From Ruminococcus sp. (GTDB lineage: Bacteria > Bacillota > Clostridia > Oscillospirales > Acutalibacteraceae): DNA of 51,031 nt. The position numbers and the translations under genes are program-made. The stretch is from the NCBI GenBank assembly GCA_017404145.1, contig JAFRCW010000029.1:1-51031 (forward strand). Reading direction: 5' to 3'. Of the stretch, positions 30,709 through 40,254 are shown one piece after another. The notes beneath the pieces were generated by a model. The model searched no databases. It saw only the letters and a program-made list of their open reading frames with translations, and was not told the origin of the DNA. Each line of letters starts with the position of its first letter. Position 1 is the first letter of the stretch.

Positions 30709-31747
30709 CGGACTTATCCTGCGACAGCAGGCAGAGCTTGACCACCAGCCGCTCGATCTCCGCCTGCGGGTTGAGGTTCACGGAAATCAGTTTCACGGAG
30801 GTTTCGGTGATCTCGTCGATCGAACGCCGCAGCGCCGAGGAAGTGACATTCTTCGTCTGCCTGAGGATCTTGTTCACCGCCCACTCGGGCTTTTTCATCG
30901 AGAACGCTTTCATCGCCTCCGCAGGCTTCATCCCGCTTTGGGTGCCGACCCTCAAACGGTAGGCGTCCGTATACGCGCCCGCGATCACGGTACAAATATA
31001 TACCGCGTCGGTACGCTGGTCAAAAAGCGTCCTAAGGTTGTTCATACTCTTGTCGGTGTTACCTGCGATAATAAAGTCAAAGAGGTCGTATATCTTCGCC
31101 TCGATATTCTTCGGGCAAAGCTCGTCGATCATTTCTACGGTAATTTCCGCGCCGTCGGCATAGGCGCAGAGCTTTTTCAGCTCGTTGTTAAGGATGGTAA
31201 GGTTGTTGCCGACATAACGGATCAGATAGTCGGCGGTCTCGCCTCTCATCTCACAGCCGCCCGCCTTCGCCCAGCTGACCAGCTGACGCTCTGTCTGCAT
31301 TTGTGAACGCTTGCTGAGCTCCACGCAGCAGCCGTGCTTGTCGATATACTGAATCAGCTTTTTCGCCTGCGCGCCCGCGGACTTAGAAGTCAGCTCTAAA
31401 GTAGGCATCACGAATATCAAAGTCGTCGCCTCGGGCAGGTTCTCCGCTACGCTCATCAGCGCCTTGAAATCCGCCGCCTTAAGCTTGTCGATGTTCATAT
31501 CGTTGATCCGCACCACATTGATCTCGGACATAAACGAGATCATCGAACAGGCAACGTTGATATCATAGATATCGGCGGTAGAATCAAAGACATGGTAATT
31601 AAACTCGGAAAGCTCTCCCCCGCCGATCTTCTTCAGAATCTGTTCGGCAGTCAGCTTCACGAGCATTTTCTCTTCTCCGAACACCAGATACAGATTCTTG
31701 AACTGCCCGGCGCTCAGCTGTTTTTTCAACTCGGTTTCATTCAGCAT
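30701..31747 (-). CDS. holA: DNA polymerase III subunit delta
   Basis: Clamp-loader wrench subunit, 348 residues, family length about 330-345. The N-terminus NLYLVFGEEKMLVK and the central motif GNNLTILNNELKKLCAYA are characteristic. It binds the sliding clamp and opens it with the other loader subunits. The degenerate ATP site is typical of delta. Overlaps comEC by 11 nt and the RNase M5-like gene by 8 nt; comEC-holA is a common Firmicutes order. Confidence 0.93.
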   Translation of the reverse strand: MLNETELKKQLSAGQFKNLYLVFGEEKMLVKLTAEQILKKIGGGELSEFNYHVFDSTADIYDINVACSMISFMSEINVVRINDMNIDKLKAADFKALMSVAENLPEATTLIFVMPTLELTSKSAGAQAKKLIQYIDKHGCCVELSKRSQMQTERQLVSWAKAGGCEMRGETADYLIRYVGNNLTILNNELKKLCAYADGAEITVEMIDELCPKNIEAKIYDLFDFIIAGNTDKSMNNLRTLFDQRTDAVYICTVIAGAYTDAYRLRVGTQSGMKPAEAMKAFSMKKPEWAVNKILRQTKNVTSSALRRSIDEITETSVKLISVNLNPQAEIERLVVKLCLLSQDKSDA

Positions 31748-33911
31748 AGGAACTCTCCAATATCGTTACATAGTCATTCTCACAAACAAAACAGACACGG
31801 CGGCACTGATCTTGGAGCGATACCGCCTCTATCTCACAGTAGGGAGAATTTGAGGTCAGCACTAACGTATCGCAGAGAAGCAGTTCGGGATATTTCACTT
31901 TCTTCCCCATCACGATAACGTCCGCTGTCCGGTATTCCTCCGGGATCTCGGAAGCATCGCATCCGTCGGGAAGAATCAGCGCAGAAGAAGCCGCCGTCCG
32001 GATATACCGCGCTGCGACAGTCCCCGCGGGAAAAAGGATCACCTCGGTCGTATCACTGACGCTGAGCGTACGCTCGCTGTTATAATAGATCACGTTGTGA
32101 TATGCCGCTTCTGTCTGCTTCTTATCATACAGCATAATCGCGGAAAATGCAAATTCTCTTTCGGAAATCTCGGATAACAGCAATCGTTCGGCGTTGCCCT
32201 CTGTGACAGCGACGGCAGCGCGGGGATAATTCTCAGCGATCTGCCGCAGGACACGGTACTGAGGGCGATACTTCCCCTGCGCGGCGAGCAGGTACACATT
32301 CCGGTTTTCTTCCAGCGTCACCATCATCCCGCCGTCCGCATCATATACGTGCAAAAGGGGCTTATCCGTCTTTAACAGCGCGGTCGTCACAGCGCCGCAA
32401 AGCAGGATCGTCAAAGAGCAAAATATTGCGAGAAAGGCAGAGCGTTCGCGCTCTTTTGTCAAATAGACAAACAGCATCAGCACGGCGGTCATCAGCGCCC
32501 AGAGATAGATAAACCCATCCCCCAGCCGCACATAGGCAAACGGCAAACGCGAAAAGGTATCAACAATCCGCACCACCGCTTCACACAGGAAGTACAATCC
32601 CCACGAGAGCAGGAGACAACCGTACCGTAAGGGAGGAATCAGCCATAAAAGACAGATGACAAGGCTGAGCAGTAAGATCCCTTCAATCTCAAAATACAGA
32701 AGGATCGCCGAGAGCAGTGTCACCGATGAAAACGCCTGAAACGCGAACACCGATATCGGAAACACCAGTATGTTCGCCGCAAGGGTCGCGGACAAGAGTC
32801 CGAGCAGATAGTTGAGCGCTTTATGCCGTTTCTTCTCTTTCTGACCGACCTTTGGCTTGATGCTGATTTTCTCATAGATCGGCTTGCTCCATGTCAGGAT
32901 CGCGAAGGTCGCGTAAAAGGAGAGGATCAGCCCGATATCTCCCGCACAGTAAGGCGAAAAACACACCGGCAGGACCAGACCTGCCATACCGAGAGAGTTC
33001 AGAGAATACACCTTTCTTCTGAGAAGCTGTCCGGTCAGGTACACCAGCATCATCACGCCCGCGCGCACGACCGAATAGGAAAAGCCTGTCACCGCCATAT
33101 AAAACAGCGTAAATCCCATCACAATGGGAACATAGATAAAACGCTTTTTGACCGTCTTTTTCAGCAGGAACAACAGCAGAAGGGTAAAGAACGAAAAGTG
33201 CATACCCGATACGACGATGAAGTACGACGCGCCGCTGAGCTTGAACTGATAGCGGATATCTCCCGAGATCGCGTACTTGTCGCCGATCAGAATCGCCCGG
33301 CATAATGCCGCGTCATCGGGAGGAAGGAGCTGTTCCAGCACATCGCGAAAATATTCTCTGACCTGTACGGCAAAATACCAAAACGGTTTCTCCTCGTTTG
33401 GCTCTACCTGATAAGAAAGCGTATAGGCTCTGTTATACAGGAAGAACCCTTTGCACACCTGATAGGGCTCTTCTTCCCTGACCAGTTCGCCCTCAAAGCG
33501 AAGTGTGTCATACGGCTCGATGGCGATCTCCTCGTCAGACTCTAATATCATATCAAAAGAGGCTTTTTCGCCGTCCGCCGATGTAACGCGGAGCGAATAG
33601 CAGTATGTACCGTAGTCGGATCTCGGTTCATCTTTTAGCGTTGCTTCAACCGTGTGCGTTCCTTGATATTTCTCTACCATGGGTGTCACGAAAAGCGCCG
33701 TGTAGGAGAGATTCAACAGACAAGCGACGCACACGGCGATCGCCATACAGGGAAGATAGATCGTCTTGCGTATTTTTCTGATAAAGAAAAATACTATTGT
33801 CGTCACCGCGGCGGCAAGCATCACCGCAAAGGTGATTTTATCATTCAAATAAAAAGCGGCCGCCAGCGCAGAGAAGAAGGTGATCCCTATCTGCGCAAGC
33901 AACCGTTTCAT
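31737..33911 (-). CDS. comEC: ComEC/Rec2 DNA-uptake channel
   Basis: Polytopic membrane protein of 724 residues thought to carry single-stranded DNA inward during transformation. N-terminal membrane helices and the soluble ComEC-N domain (about 80-180) come first. The Competence domain follows: LIGDKYAIS, FKLSGASYFIVVSGMHFSFF and many membrane segments to about 515. The C-terminal soluble part (about 525-724) starts LLHVYDADGGMMV, where active relatives have DVGQGD, and lacks the HxHxDH metal motif, so the metallo-beta-lactamase domain appears degenerate. Shorter than Bacillus ComEC (776). First gene of the comEC-holA group. Confidence 0.9.
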   Translation of the reverse strand: MKRLLAQIGITFFSALAAAFYLNDKITFAVMLAAAVTTIVFFFIRKIRKTIYLPCMAIAVCVACLLNLSYTALFVTPMVEKYQGTHTVEATLKDEPRSDYGTYCYSLRVTSADGEKASFDMILESDEEIAIEPYDTLRFEGELVREEEPYQVCKGFFLYNRAYTLSYQVEPNEEKPFWYFAVQVREYFRDVLEQLLPPDDAALCRAILIGDKYAISGDIRYQFKLSGASYFIVVSGMHFSFFTLLLLFLLKKTVKKRFIYVPIVMGFTLFYMAVTGFSYSVVRAGVMMLVYLTGQLLRRKVYSLNSLGMAGLVLPVCFSPYCAGDIGLILSFYATFAILTWSKPIYEKISIKPKVGQKEKKRHKALNYLLGLLSATLAANILVFPISVFAFQAFSSVTLLSAILLYFEIEGILLLSLVICLLWLIPPLRYGCLLLSWGLYFLCEAVVRIVDTFSRLPFAYVRLGDGFIYLWALMTAVLMLFVYLTKERERSAFLAIFCSLTILLCGAVTTALLKTDKPLLHVYDADGGMMVTLEENRNVYLLAAQGKYRPQYRVLRQIAENYPRAAVAVTEGNAERLLLSEISEREFAFSAIMLYDKKQTEAAYHNVIYYNSERTLSVSDTTEVILFPAGTVAARYIRTAASSALILPDGCDASEIPEEYRTADVIVMGKKVKYPELLLCDTLVLTSNSPYCEIEAVSLQDQCRRVCFVCENDYVTILESSYAE

Positions 33912-33989
33912 GGTGTTTTCCTTTCAATCAATCCATCGCCAAAGGCGAACGATTCCTAATTCCTAATTCGTAATTCCAAATTAATTCAA

Positions 33990-34532
33990 TCAGTCCTTAA
34001 AGAACAGCGGCAGCTTCTCGAGGAAAATGATGTCGTCACGGTCGGCGGCGTCGCCTTCCGCCAGTACCGCCGCTTTGCCGACGATATTACCGCCCGCGGC
34101 CTCAACCAGCTTCTCGATCGCCCGAAGGCTCTCGCCGGTAGAGATCACGTCGTCGAGAACCAGTACTCTCTTGCCCTTCATCTTATCCGCTTCGTCTCTG
34201 CCGATATAGAGCTTCTGGATGCCCTTGGTAGTGATAGACTCCACCTCTACACAAACGGGATCGGGCATATAGACCTTGAGCGCTTTTCTCGCGACAATAT
34301 ATTCGCGGCAGCCCTGTCTCGCCATCTCATAGCCCAGCGGAATGCCTTTCGCCTCTGCGGTCACTACGACGTCATGCTCGGGGCACTTTTTCAGCAGCTC
34401 TTCAACTACCTTCTCGGTGATCTCTACATCGCCGAACATAATGAAGCCGGCGATGGACAGCTTATCGTTCACGGGACAGATCGGAAGCTCGCGCTCACAG
34501 CCCGCAATTGTCATTTTATAGGTTTCTCTCAT
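33990..34532 (-). CDS. Phosphoribosyltransferase family protein (APRT-like)
   Basis: A 180-residue type I phosphoribosyltransferase. The PRPP loop is VLVLDDVISTGESL (about 125-138). VVTAEAKGIPLGYEMAR resembles the adenine/xanthine PRT loop, but the hood region differs from true Apt. It may salvage a purine base or act as a regulator of the PurR kind. It lies 40 nt downstream of the HIT gene on the same strand. A degenerate ATTCCTAATTCCTAATTCG tandem (33953-33985) follows its stop. Confidence 0.82.
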   Translation of the reverse strand: MRETYKMTIAGCERELPICPVNDKLSIAGFIMFGDVEITEKVVEELLKKCPEHDVVVTAEAKGIPLGYEMARQGCREYIVARKALKVYMPDPVCVEVESITTKGIQKLYIGRDEADKMKGKRVLVLDDVISTGESLRAIEKLVEAAGGNIVGKAAVLAEGDAADRDDIIFLEKLPLFFKD

Positions 34533-34572
34533 GGTAATATTCCTTCTCTGTAGTTATTTGCATCCAGCGTTA

Positions 34573-34914
34573 TCACGCCATCTGAAGTCCCAGTTTCTTT
34601 CCGCCGAGCAGGTGGAAGTGCAGATGGAACACGGACTGGCCGCCGTCCTCCTTGCAGTTGTTCACGACACGGTAGCCGTTCTCCAGTCCCAGAGACTTGG
34701 TGATCTCGGGCAGCTTCGAAAAGATATATCCTACCACCGCGCTGTTGTCCTTGTTGAGCTCATCCGCACAGCAGATATGCTCCTTCGGGATGATCAGCAC
34801 ATGAACGGGAGCCTGCGGAGCGAGGTCGTAAAACGCGAGGATCTTCTCATCCTCGTATACCTTTTTGGAAGGGATCTCTCCCGCGGCGATCTTACAAAAA
34901 ACACAGTCTGACAT
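34573..34914 (-). CDS. HIT-family nucleotide-binding hydrolase
   Basis: A 113-residue Hint-branch histidine-triad protein, which cleaves nucleoside phosphoramidates and aminoacyl-AMP. The triad HLHFH is at 97-101 in FHLHFHLLGG; CVFCKIAAGEIP at the start carries two Cys of a zinc site. Length is typical. It has its own promoter and is followed by a PRPP transferase. Confidence 0.93.
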   Translation of the reverse strand: MSDCVFCKIAAGEIPSKKVYEDEKILAFYDLAPQAPVHVLIIPKEHICCADELNKDNSAVVGYIFSKLPEITKSLGLENGYRVVNNCKEDGGQSVFHLHFHLLGGKKLGLQMA

Positions 34915-34947
34915 AAGCGTCCTCTTTTCCTTTTTTATTACGTCTCT

Positions 34948-34976
34948 ATTTTATTACGATCGGGATGATCTGTCAA
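34948..34976 (-). promoter_or_regulatory. Promoter of the HIT gene
   Basis: On the minus strand TTGACA (34971-34976) and TAAAAT (34948-34953) have a 17-nt spacer. Confidence 0.72.
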
Positions 34977-34998
34977 GTAAACGCCGATGAATTCAGCG

Positions 34999-36336
34999 TT
35001 ATTCTCTGTATCTTCTTCTGCTGCGTTCTCTCTCGCGGCGTCTTTTCTTCTTTTTGGCGGCGCTCACGGAAGCGATGATCACAATGATCAGGATGATCAG
35101 TACAACGCCCAAGATGATCACCAGCACCAGATGATCGGAGATAAACACCTTGACCTGATGAGAGGCGTATTTGAACTCGTCACGCTCGACGCTGTCGGCG
35201 GAGATAACATCCTTGGTATCGATCAGCTCGCCGTCAAGGAACACCGACACAGTGCCCAGGATATCGCCCTGCTTGACTGGCGCTTCGATAGTGTCATTAA
35301 GCTGAACCTCGGTCGTCACGCGAGCGTGATCATAGCTGTTCGGCAGAAGTGAACTGACGTCGCCGGAAGGGACAAGGTTGATCTTCATATCATCCTTCGC
35401 AAATTCCACATCCGCCTGACCGAGAGGATCCGATCCGGACATCACGGTCTGATACGCAATATTCTCAAAAGCCCACTGGTAGAGATCTCTCGAATCGAGC
35501 ATCGCGTAGTTGATATCCTCTTCATAGGAATACTCCGCGCCCAGCGCGATGATCAGATAGCTGTAGCCGTCCTTCTGCGCGGTAGACACAAGACATCTGC
35601 CCGCCTCGTCGGTAAAGCCCGTCTTGATACCCTTGGCGTAGGAGTAATAGTAGTAGCCGCCCTTCTGACTTTCGTCGATCAGATAGTTGGTGGTCTCGAT
35701 GGTCTCACCGTCGGAATCGGAATAGGAAGTGACCTCGTGACTTGTCGAGTTACAGACGTCCATAAAGCCCGCGATCTTCATCGCGTATTTGGTGATGGTC
35801 GCCATATCCCGCGCGGTGGAGTAGTGATCCGAGTCAAACAATCCGTGCGGAGAAGTGAAATGGGTATTCTCACAGTGAAGCTCTGCCGCCTTTTGGTTCA
35901 TCAGCTCCACAAAGCCCGAGACGGAACCGCCGACGTAGTTCGCCAGCATCAACGCGGCGTCGTTGCCGGAGGGGAGCATCAGACCGTAAAGCAGATCGCG
36001 CACCGATACGGTCTCACCGATATGCTCGGTCAGCCCCATCACGGAGCTTTCGGGATCCATATCCGCAAAATACTCTTCCTTGATCTCCAGCTCGGTACCG
36101 TCGGGATCCGAAACATTCTCGGACACGACGATATAGGTGAGGATCTTGGTGGTGGAGGCGGGATAGACCTTCTCAGAAGCATTCTTCTCAAACACGACGT
36201 TTCCCGTATCCAGATTTTCCATATAGACAGCGTTGGTCACGGTATCGACGTCACACCCATAGTCCGCCGCGTACGCGGGCAGAACGGTAAGAGTGATCAG
36301 CAATAAGGCGACCAGAACGGCAAATATCTTTTTCAT
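34999..36336 (-). CDS. D-alanyl-D-alanine carboxypeptidase (S11)
   Basis: Penicillin-binding carboxypeptidase trimming peptidoglycan stem peptides, 445 residues. A signal peptide with AYA cleavage site near residue 23 comes first. Active-site motifs are STTK (61-64), SGN (123-125) and KTG (238-240). A C-terminal domain is followed by one membrane helix (about 400-425) and a very basic cytosolic tail rich in Lys/Arg. Tail anchoring by a full helix differs from the amphipathic anchor of Dac proteins. It follows plsY by 11 nt (AAGGAG site) in a der-plsY-dac group. Confidence 0.92.
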   Translation of the reverse strand: MKKIFAVLVALLLITLTVLPAYAADYGCDVDTVTNAVYMENLDTGNVVFEKNASEKVYPASTTKILTYIVVSENVSDPDGTELEIKEEYFADMDPESSVMGLTEHIGETVSVRDLLYGLMLPSGNDAALMLANYVGGSVSGFVELMNQKAAELHCENTHFTSPHGLFDSDHYSTARDMATITKYAMKIAGFMDVCNSTSHEVTSYSDSDGETIETTNYLIDESQKGGYYYYSYAKGIKTGFTDEAGRCLVSTAQKDGYSYLIIALGAEYSYEEDINYAMLDSRDLYQWAFENIAYQTVMSGSDPLGQADVEFAKDDMKINLVPSGDVSSLLPNSYDHARVTTEVQLNDTIEAPVKQGDILGTVSVFLDGELIDTKDVISADSVERDEFKYASHQVKVFISDHLVLVIILGVVLIILIIVIIASVSAAKKKKRRRERERSRRRYRE

Positions 36337-36347
36337 ACGCTTTCTCC

Positions 36348-37070
36348 TTATGATTCCGATGCTTTTTTCTTCTTGGGCGTGATGCGCTTCTCTTCTCCCC
36401 TGAACAGCCTGCCGATATTATCCTTATGCTTGACAATCACCAGCAATCCGATTACTGTCGCGCAGATAGTGGATAATATCACATAGCGGAACCGGAAGCC
36501 CTCCGACTGACCCAGCCGCGGCAAATAGTCAAAGAAATACGTCGCGATGCAGGTATAAACGCCGTATAAAGCGGCGCAGGCGCAGGAGCCTAAGGAGATG
36601 ATCTTGGTGGCAAAAAAGATGATCAAAAAGGTCGCAATGATCATCAGAAACACTCTCCAGTCGACGACCGCCATCATGGCAGCGGTGGTAACAACGCCCT
36701 TGCCTCCCTTGAAGCCGAAGTACAGCGGAAACATATGCCCGATAATGGCGAACAGTCCGGCGAGGTACCGTCCGTAGGTGGTATACTCCGATAGCGTTAC
36801 GCCGTCCGCGGCGGAAACGCCGGAGAAGATCCACCAGCCGATTCCAACCGCCAGAGCGCCTTTTAAAAAGTCAAACACAAAGGTCAGCACGGCGGGACCT
36901 GCTCCGACAGAACGCAGTACGTTGGTAAAGCCCGCGTTGCCCGAACCCATGGTACGGATATCTTTTTCATTTTTTCTTGTCGTGATCACCGCAAAGTTGA
37001 AGGAGCCCAAAAGATAGGCGATCACCGCAGTGCCGACGATACGAAGCACAAAGGTAAAGTCAAAACTCAT
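36348..37070 (-). CDS. plsY: Acyl-phosphate:glycerol-3-phosphate acyltransferase
   Basis: Membrane acyltransferase making lysophosphatidate from acyl phosphate and glycerol-3-phosphate, 240 residues (family about 200-215). Signatures are YLLGSFNFA, GSGNAGFTNVLR and FPLYFGFKGGKGVVT. Several membrane helices; the last 25 residues are a basic tail. Its start overlaps der by ATGA, a frequent pairing in Clostridia. Confidence 0.94.
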   Translation of the reverse strand: MSFDFTFVLRIVGTAVIAYLLGSFNFAVITTRKNEKDIRTMGSGNAGFTNVLRSVGAGPAVLTFVFDFLKGALAVGIGWWIFSGVSAADGVTLSEYTTYGRYLAGLFAIIGHMFPLYFGFKGGKGVVTTAAMMAVVDWRVFLMIIATFLIIFFATKIISLGSCACAALYGVYTCIATYFFDYLPRLGQSEGFRFRYVILSTICATVIGLLVIVKHKDNIGRLFRGEEKRITPKKKKASES

Positions 37071-38386
37071 TTGTCCGATCTCTCCCTGATAATAAATCTG
37101 ACGGGCGTACCCGAAAAGTCAAACGCCTCTCTGAGCCGGTTCTCCAGATATCTCTGATAGGAGAAGTGGAACAGCTCTGCGTTGTTGCAGAAAAACACGA
37201 ATGTCGGAGGCTTGACGGAGGTCTGGGTCATATAGTAGATCTTGAGCCTCCTGCCCTTGTCGGTAGGCGGCTGTACGCGCGAGGTAGCCTGCGCCAGCAC
37301 ATCGTTGAGGAGTCCCGTTTTGATCCTCAGCGCGGAGGTGTTCGCTACGTGAACAATGTTCTCATAGAGGTTGTTCAGCCGCTGTCCCGTCTTAGCGGAG
37401 ATAAACACCGACGGAGCGTAGCTCATAAAGGCAAAATCTCTCTCGATATCCTTGCGGAAATTCTGCATCGTGTGGGTGTCTTTCTCAATAGCGTCCCACT
37501 TGTTGACAGCGATGATACACGCCTTTCCCGCTTCCAGTGCGAGTCCGGCAACCTTAGTATCCTGCTCGGTGATCCCGGTTTCGGCGTCCAGCATAATTAC
37601 GCAGACGTCCGCGCGCTCGATCGCCATCTTTGCTCTGAGCACCGAATAATGCTCGACCTTGTCCAGCACCTTGGACTTTCTTCTCATACCGGCGGTGTCG
37701 ATAAAGTTGAACACACCGTAGGGGGTCTCCACCTTGGTGTCGATCGAATCTCTGGTGGTGCCGGCGATATCGGAAACGATACAGCGGTTCTCTCCCGTGA
37801 TCTTGTTGATCAGCGAGGACTTGCCGACGTTCGGTCTGCCGATCACGGCAACAGAGATGACCTCGCTCTCGGGCTCCTCCTCTTCCTCTTTCGGAATCTG
37901 CGCGAACACCGCGTCCAGCAGATCGCCGGTGCCGTGTCCGTGAACGGAGGATACCGCGATCGGCTCGATGGGGAGCTTATAGAACTCATAGAACTCCGGC
38001 GGCGCTTCTCCGATGGAATCGCACTTATTGACGCACAGCACCAGCGGCTTGTTCGCTTTGATCAGCATATGAGCTACCTCTTCATCCGTCGCCACCAGTC
38101 CACAGCGGACATCAGTCACCATAATAACGGCGTCGGCGGTGTCGATCGCCAGCTGCGCCTGCTCTCTCATACCGGAGAGGATAACGTCGTCGGAAAAGGG
38201 CTCAATGCCGCCGGTGTCGATCAGCATCGCGGTCCTGCCCGCCCATTCGATATCGCCGTAGATACGGTCTCTGGTCACACCGGGCGTATCGTCTACGATG
38301 GAAATACGCTCGCCGACGAGTTTATTGAATAAAGTGCTCTTGCCGACATTCGGTCTGCCGACAATCGCAATGATAGGTTTAGACAC
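37067..38386 (-). CDS. der: Ribosome assembly GTPase Der
   Basis: Double GTPase needed for 50S maturation, 439 residues. Two G domains carry GRPNVGKST/GRPNVGKSS, switch elements DDTPGVTRD and DIAGTTRDS, and NKCD/NKWD. A C-terminal KH-like domain follows (about 350-439). The start is a GTG with AAAGGAGG 7 nt upstream; an in-frame ATG ten codons earlier lies before that site and is rejected. First of der-plsY-dac. Confidence 0.95.
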   Translation of the reverse strand: MSKPIIAIVGRPNVGKSTLFNKLVGERISIVDDTPGVTRDRIYGDIEWAGRTAMLIDTGGIEPFSDDVILSGMREQAQLAIDTADAVIMVTDVRCGLVATDEEVAHMLIKANKPLVLCVNKCDSIGEAPPEFYEFYKLPIEPIAVSSVHGHGTGDLLDAVFAQIPKEEEEEPESEVISVAVIGRPNVGKSSLINKITGENRCIVSDIAGTTRDSIDTKVETPYGVFNFIDTAGMRRKSKVLDKVEHYSVLRAKMAIERADVCVIMLDAETGITEQDTKVAGLALEAGKACIIAVNKWDAIEKDTHTMQNFRKDIERDFAFMSYAPSVFISAKTGQRLNNLYENIVHVANTSALRIKTGLLNDVLAQATSRVQPPTDKGRRLKIYYMTQTSVKPPTFVFFCNNAELFHFSYQRYLENRLREAFDFSGTPVRFIIRERSDK

Positions 38387-38455
38387 GGTCGTCCTCCTTT
38401 CAAAAAGTACGGACAAAAAAGGAAAATTCCTTTCACAGATAGGTAGTTTTATACC

Positions 38456-38655
38456 GTAGGAAACGGTCTTGACCGTTCCGCTTTGTGAAAACGTTGATGA
38501 GATATCAACGTTTCGGCAAGTCGAGGGCGCCTTGCCCTACGGCTGGTGTATGTTCGCAGCCAAAAACGGTATTTTGAATCAACGTTCGGGAGGGTCAAAA
38601 CTCTCTGCAGCTCTATGAAATGTCCTACAGCGGGAGGGTCAAGACCCTCCCCTAC
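38456..38655. repeat. REP-like cluster between DUF512 gene and der
   Basis: An inverted pair: GTAGGAAACGGTC/GACCGTTCC (38456-38480), spacer AACGTTGATGAGATATCAACG, then CGGCAAG..CTTGCCCTAC (38514-38540). A decayed GGGAGGGTC half (38589-38600) and one single GGGAGGGTC/GACCCTCCC hairpin ending CCCTAC (38631-38655) follow. No promoter or gene is obvious. Confidence 0.75.
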
Positions 38656-38658
38656 TGT

Positions 38659-39963
38659 TTACAATTCTCCGAGGATTGCGCTGAGCAGCATTTCGCCGTC
38701 GGTGTTGACGGGGGTGATTTTGACGCCGAGCGCCTTGGAGGCGTCGTCGATATGGACGTCATCAAGAAACAGATCGTTCTCAAAACGGAGCATATTTGAA
38801 GAAATCAGCAGTTCTTCGCCCAAGGGCTTTCCCTTAAGCTGAGCGATCAGGTCATTTCCCACGATCAGTCCGGACACGGTGATATACTCGCCGAAAAACT
38901 CGTTGCGGATGGGATACAAATGTATCGTGATATGTGGATATTTTTCTTTAACAGAATTAAGAATTTCCTGCAAATAAGGCGCGACCGCGGTGCCGCAGGC
39001 GACGGAAACGGTTCTTCTGATACTATCGTCAGGCGCGCGTTCTTCTAAGGCGAACGCCATATCCTCTTTGAGCATCGCAATCATACCCACGCCGTTTTCG
39101 ATCGCCTCAAAGTCGCCGTAAAAAGACGCGTCCGGGATCGGGCGATCCGCCATAATATACATCTCATCGGCGGCGTAAGCGACACGGCTGCCGCATTCTT
39201 TGAGACATTTCTCGCCGAACGATTCGATGATATCGATAGTCTCCTGCGCCTTCTCCTTTGTGAAAGGCACAAGCGGATACAAACCCTCACGGTACTTGGT
39301 AATCCCAACGGGAACCACCGCGATCAGATTGACGTTTAATTCTTTTAAATCATTAAGGCTTCTGATCAGCTCGTCGCCGTCGTTGAGTCCCGGACAGCAG
39401 ACGATCTGGGTATTCAGCACAATGCCGCTGTCGGAGAAGCGCTTCAAAATCTTGAGCGTCTCTCCCGCGAATCGGTTGTTCATCATCTTACATCTCAGCG
39501 CGGGGTTAGTAGTATGTACCGAGACATTGATAGGACTGATATGCATTTTGATGATACGCGAGATCTCGTGCTCCGTCAGGTTCGTCAGCGTGACATAGTT
39601 GCCGAAGAGAAACGACAGACGAGAGTCGTCATCCTTGAAGTACAGCGTCTCACGCATCCCCTTGGGAAGCTGGTCGATAAAGCAGAATACGCATTGGTTG
39701 CGGCAGGATTTCTCCTTGTCCATCAGATAGGTGTCAAACTCCAGCCCCAGCTCTTCATACTCGGGCTTTCTGATCCTGACGGTGTGGATTTTTCCTTGAA
39801 TATCACGGATTTTTAATTCTAATTCAGAATTAAGCTGATAAAATCGGTAGTCCAGCACATCCACGATCTCGTTGCCGTTGATAGAAAGCAGAGTATCCCC
39901 CGCTTCGATCCCCGCGCGCTCGGCAAAGCTGCGCCCGTATACGCTTTTGATGATTACTGACAC
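38659..39963 (-). CDS. DUF512 PDZ/radical-SAM-like protein
   Basis: A 434-residue protein. An N-terminal PDZ-like domain (1-65; ERAGIEAGDTLLSINGNEI) is followed by CRNQCVFCF at 87-95, a CX3CX2C [4Fe-4S] motif of the radical SAM kind, with the domain running to about 280. The C-terminal DUF512 domain has SVACGTAVAPYLQEIL and GLIVGNDLIAQLKG. The family is widespread in Firmicutes next to der, but its reaction is unknown. The ribosome site upstream is GAGGGC. REP-like repeats separate it from der. Confidence 0.88.
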   Translation of the reverse strand: MSVIIKSVYGRSFAERAGIEAGDTLLSINGNEIVDVLDYRFYQLNSELELKIRDIQGKIHTVRIRKPEYEELGLEFDTYLMDKEKSCRNQCVFCFIDQLPKGMRETLYFKDDDSRLSFLFGNYVTLTNLTEHEISRIIKMHISPINVSVHTTNPALRCKMMNNRFAGETLKILKRFSDSGIVLNTQIVCCPGLNDGDELIRSLNDLKELNVNLIAVVPVGITKYREGLYPLVPFTKEKAQETIDIIESFGEKCLKECGSRVAYAADEMYIMADRPIPDASFYGDFEAIENGVGMIAMLKEDMAFALEERAPDDSIRRTVSVACGTAVAPYLQEILNSVKEKYPHITIHLYPIRNEFFGEYITVSGLIVGNDLIAQLKGKPLGEELLISSNMLRFENDLFLDDVHIDDASKALGVKITPVNTDGEMLLSAILGEL

Positions 39964-40007
39964 AGCGATGCCCTCCTTTTCGCAAAGTACGGATCTTGCC
40001 TCCGATG

Positions 40008-40176
40008 AAGGCTCCCTTTGGTAAAGGGAGCTGTCACCGTATGGTGACTGAGGGATTGCAAAATTGATCGACCGTAGGGAGAAACTTTTTTAAAATGGTT
40101 GGTAGCTGCGCTCCATTGATACAATCCCTCTGTCTCGGCAAACCGAGACACCTCCCTTTACCAAAGGGAGGTTTTT
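40008..40176. mobile_element. MITE-like palindromic element, copy 2
   Basis: It begins GGCTCCCTTTGGTAAAGGGA and GTCACCG/CGGTGAC-like arms, has GAGGGATTG and CAATCCCTC inside, and ends GTCTCGG/CCGAGAC then CTCCCTTTACCAAAGGGAG. The middle holds GGTTGGTAGCTGCGCTCCATT. Compared with 27009-27180 the two outer arm types are exchanged, as for an inverted copy. No ORF. Confidence 0.75.
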
Positions 40177-40184
40177 CAGTGTTT

Positions 40185-40222
40185 CAAAAACAAAAGGGCG
40201 GACTAATGCCCGCCTGAAACTT
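40185..40222 (-). terminator. Terminator of yceD-rpmF
   Basis: On the minus strand GGCGG(GC)/(AGT)CCGCC is followed by CTTTTGTTTTTG, about 35 nt past the rpmF stop. Confidence 0.65.
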
Positions 40223-40254
40223 TTGTTAAAATAGGTACAGTCACCCTCAGAAGA

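Noticed and set aside
37166..38332. Open frame of 388 codons on the plus strand
   Set aside because: Antisense to der with its two intact G domains; no ribosome site or recognisable domain.
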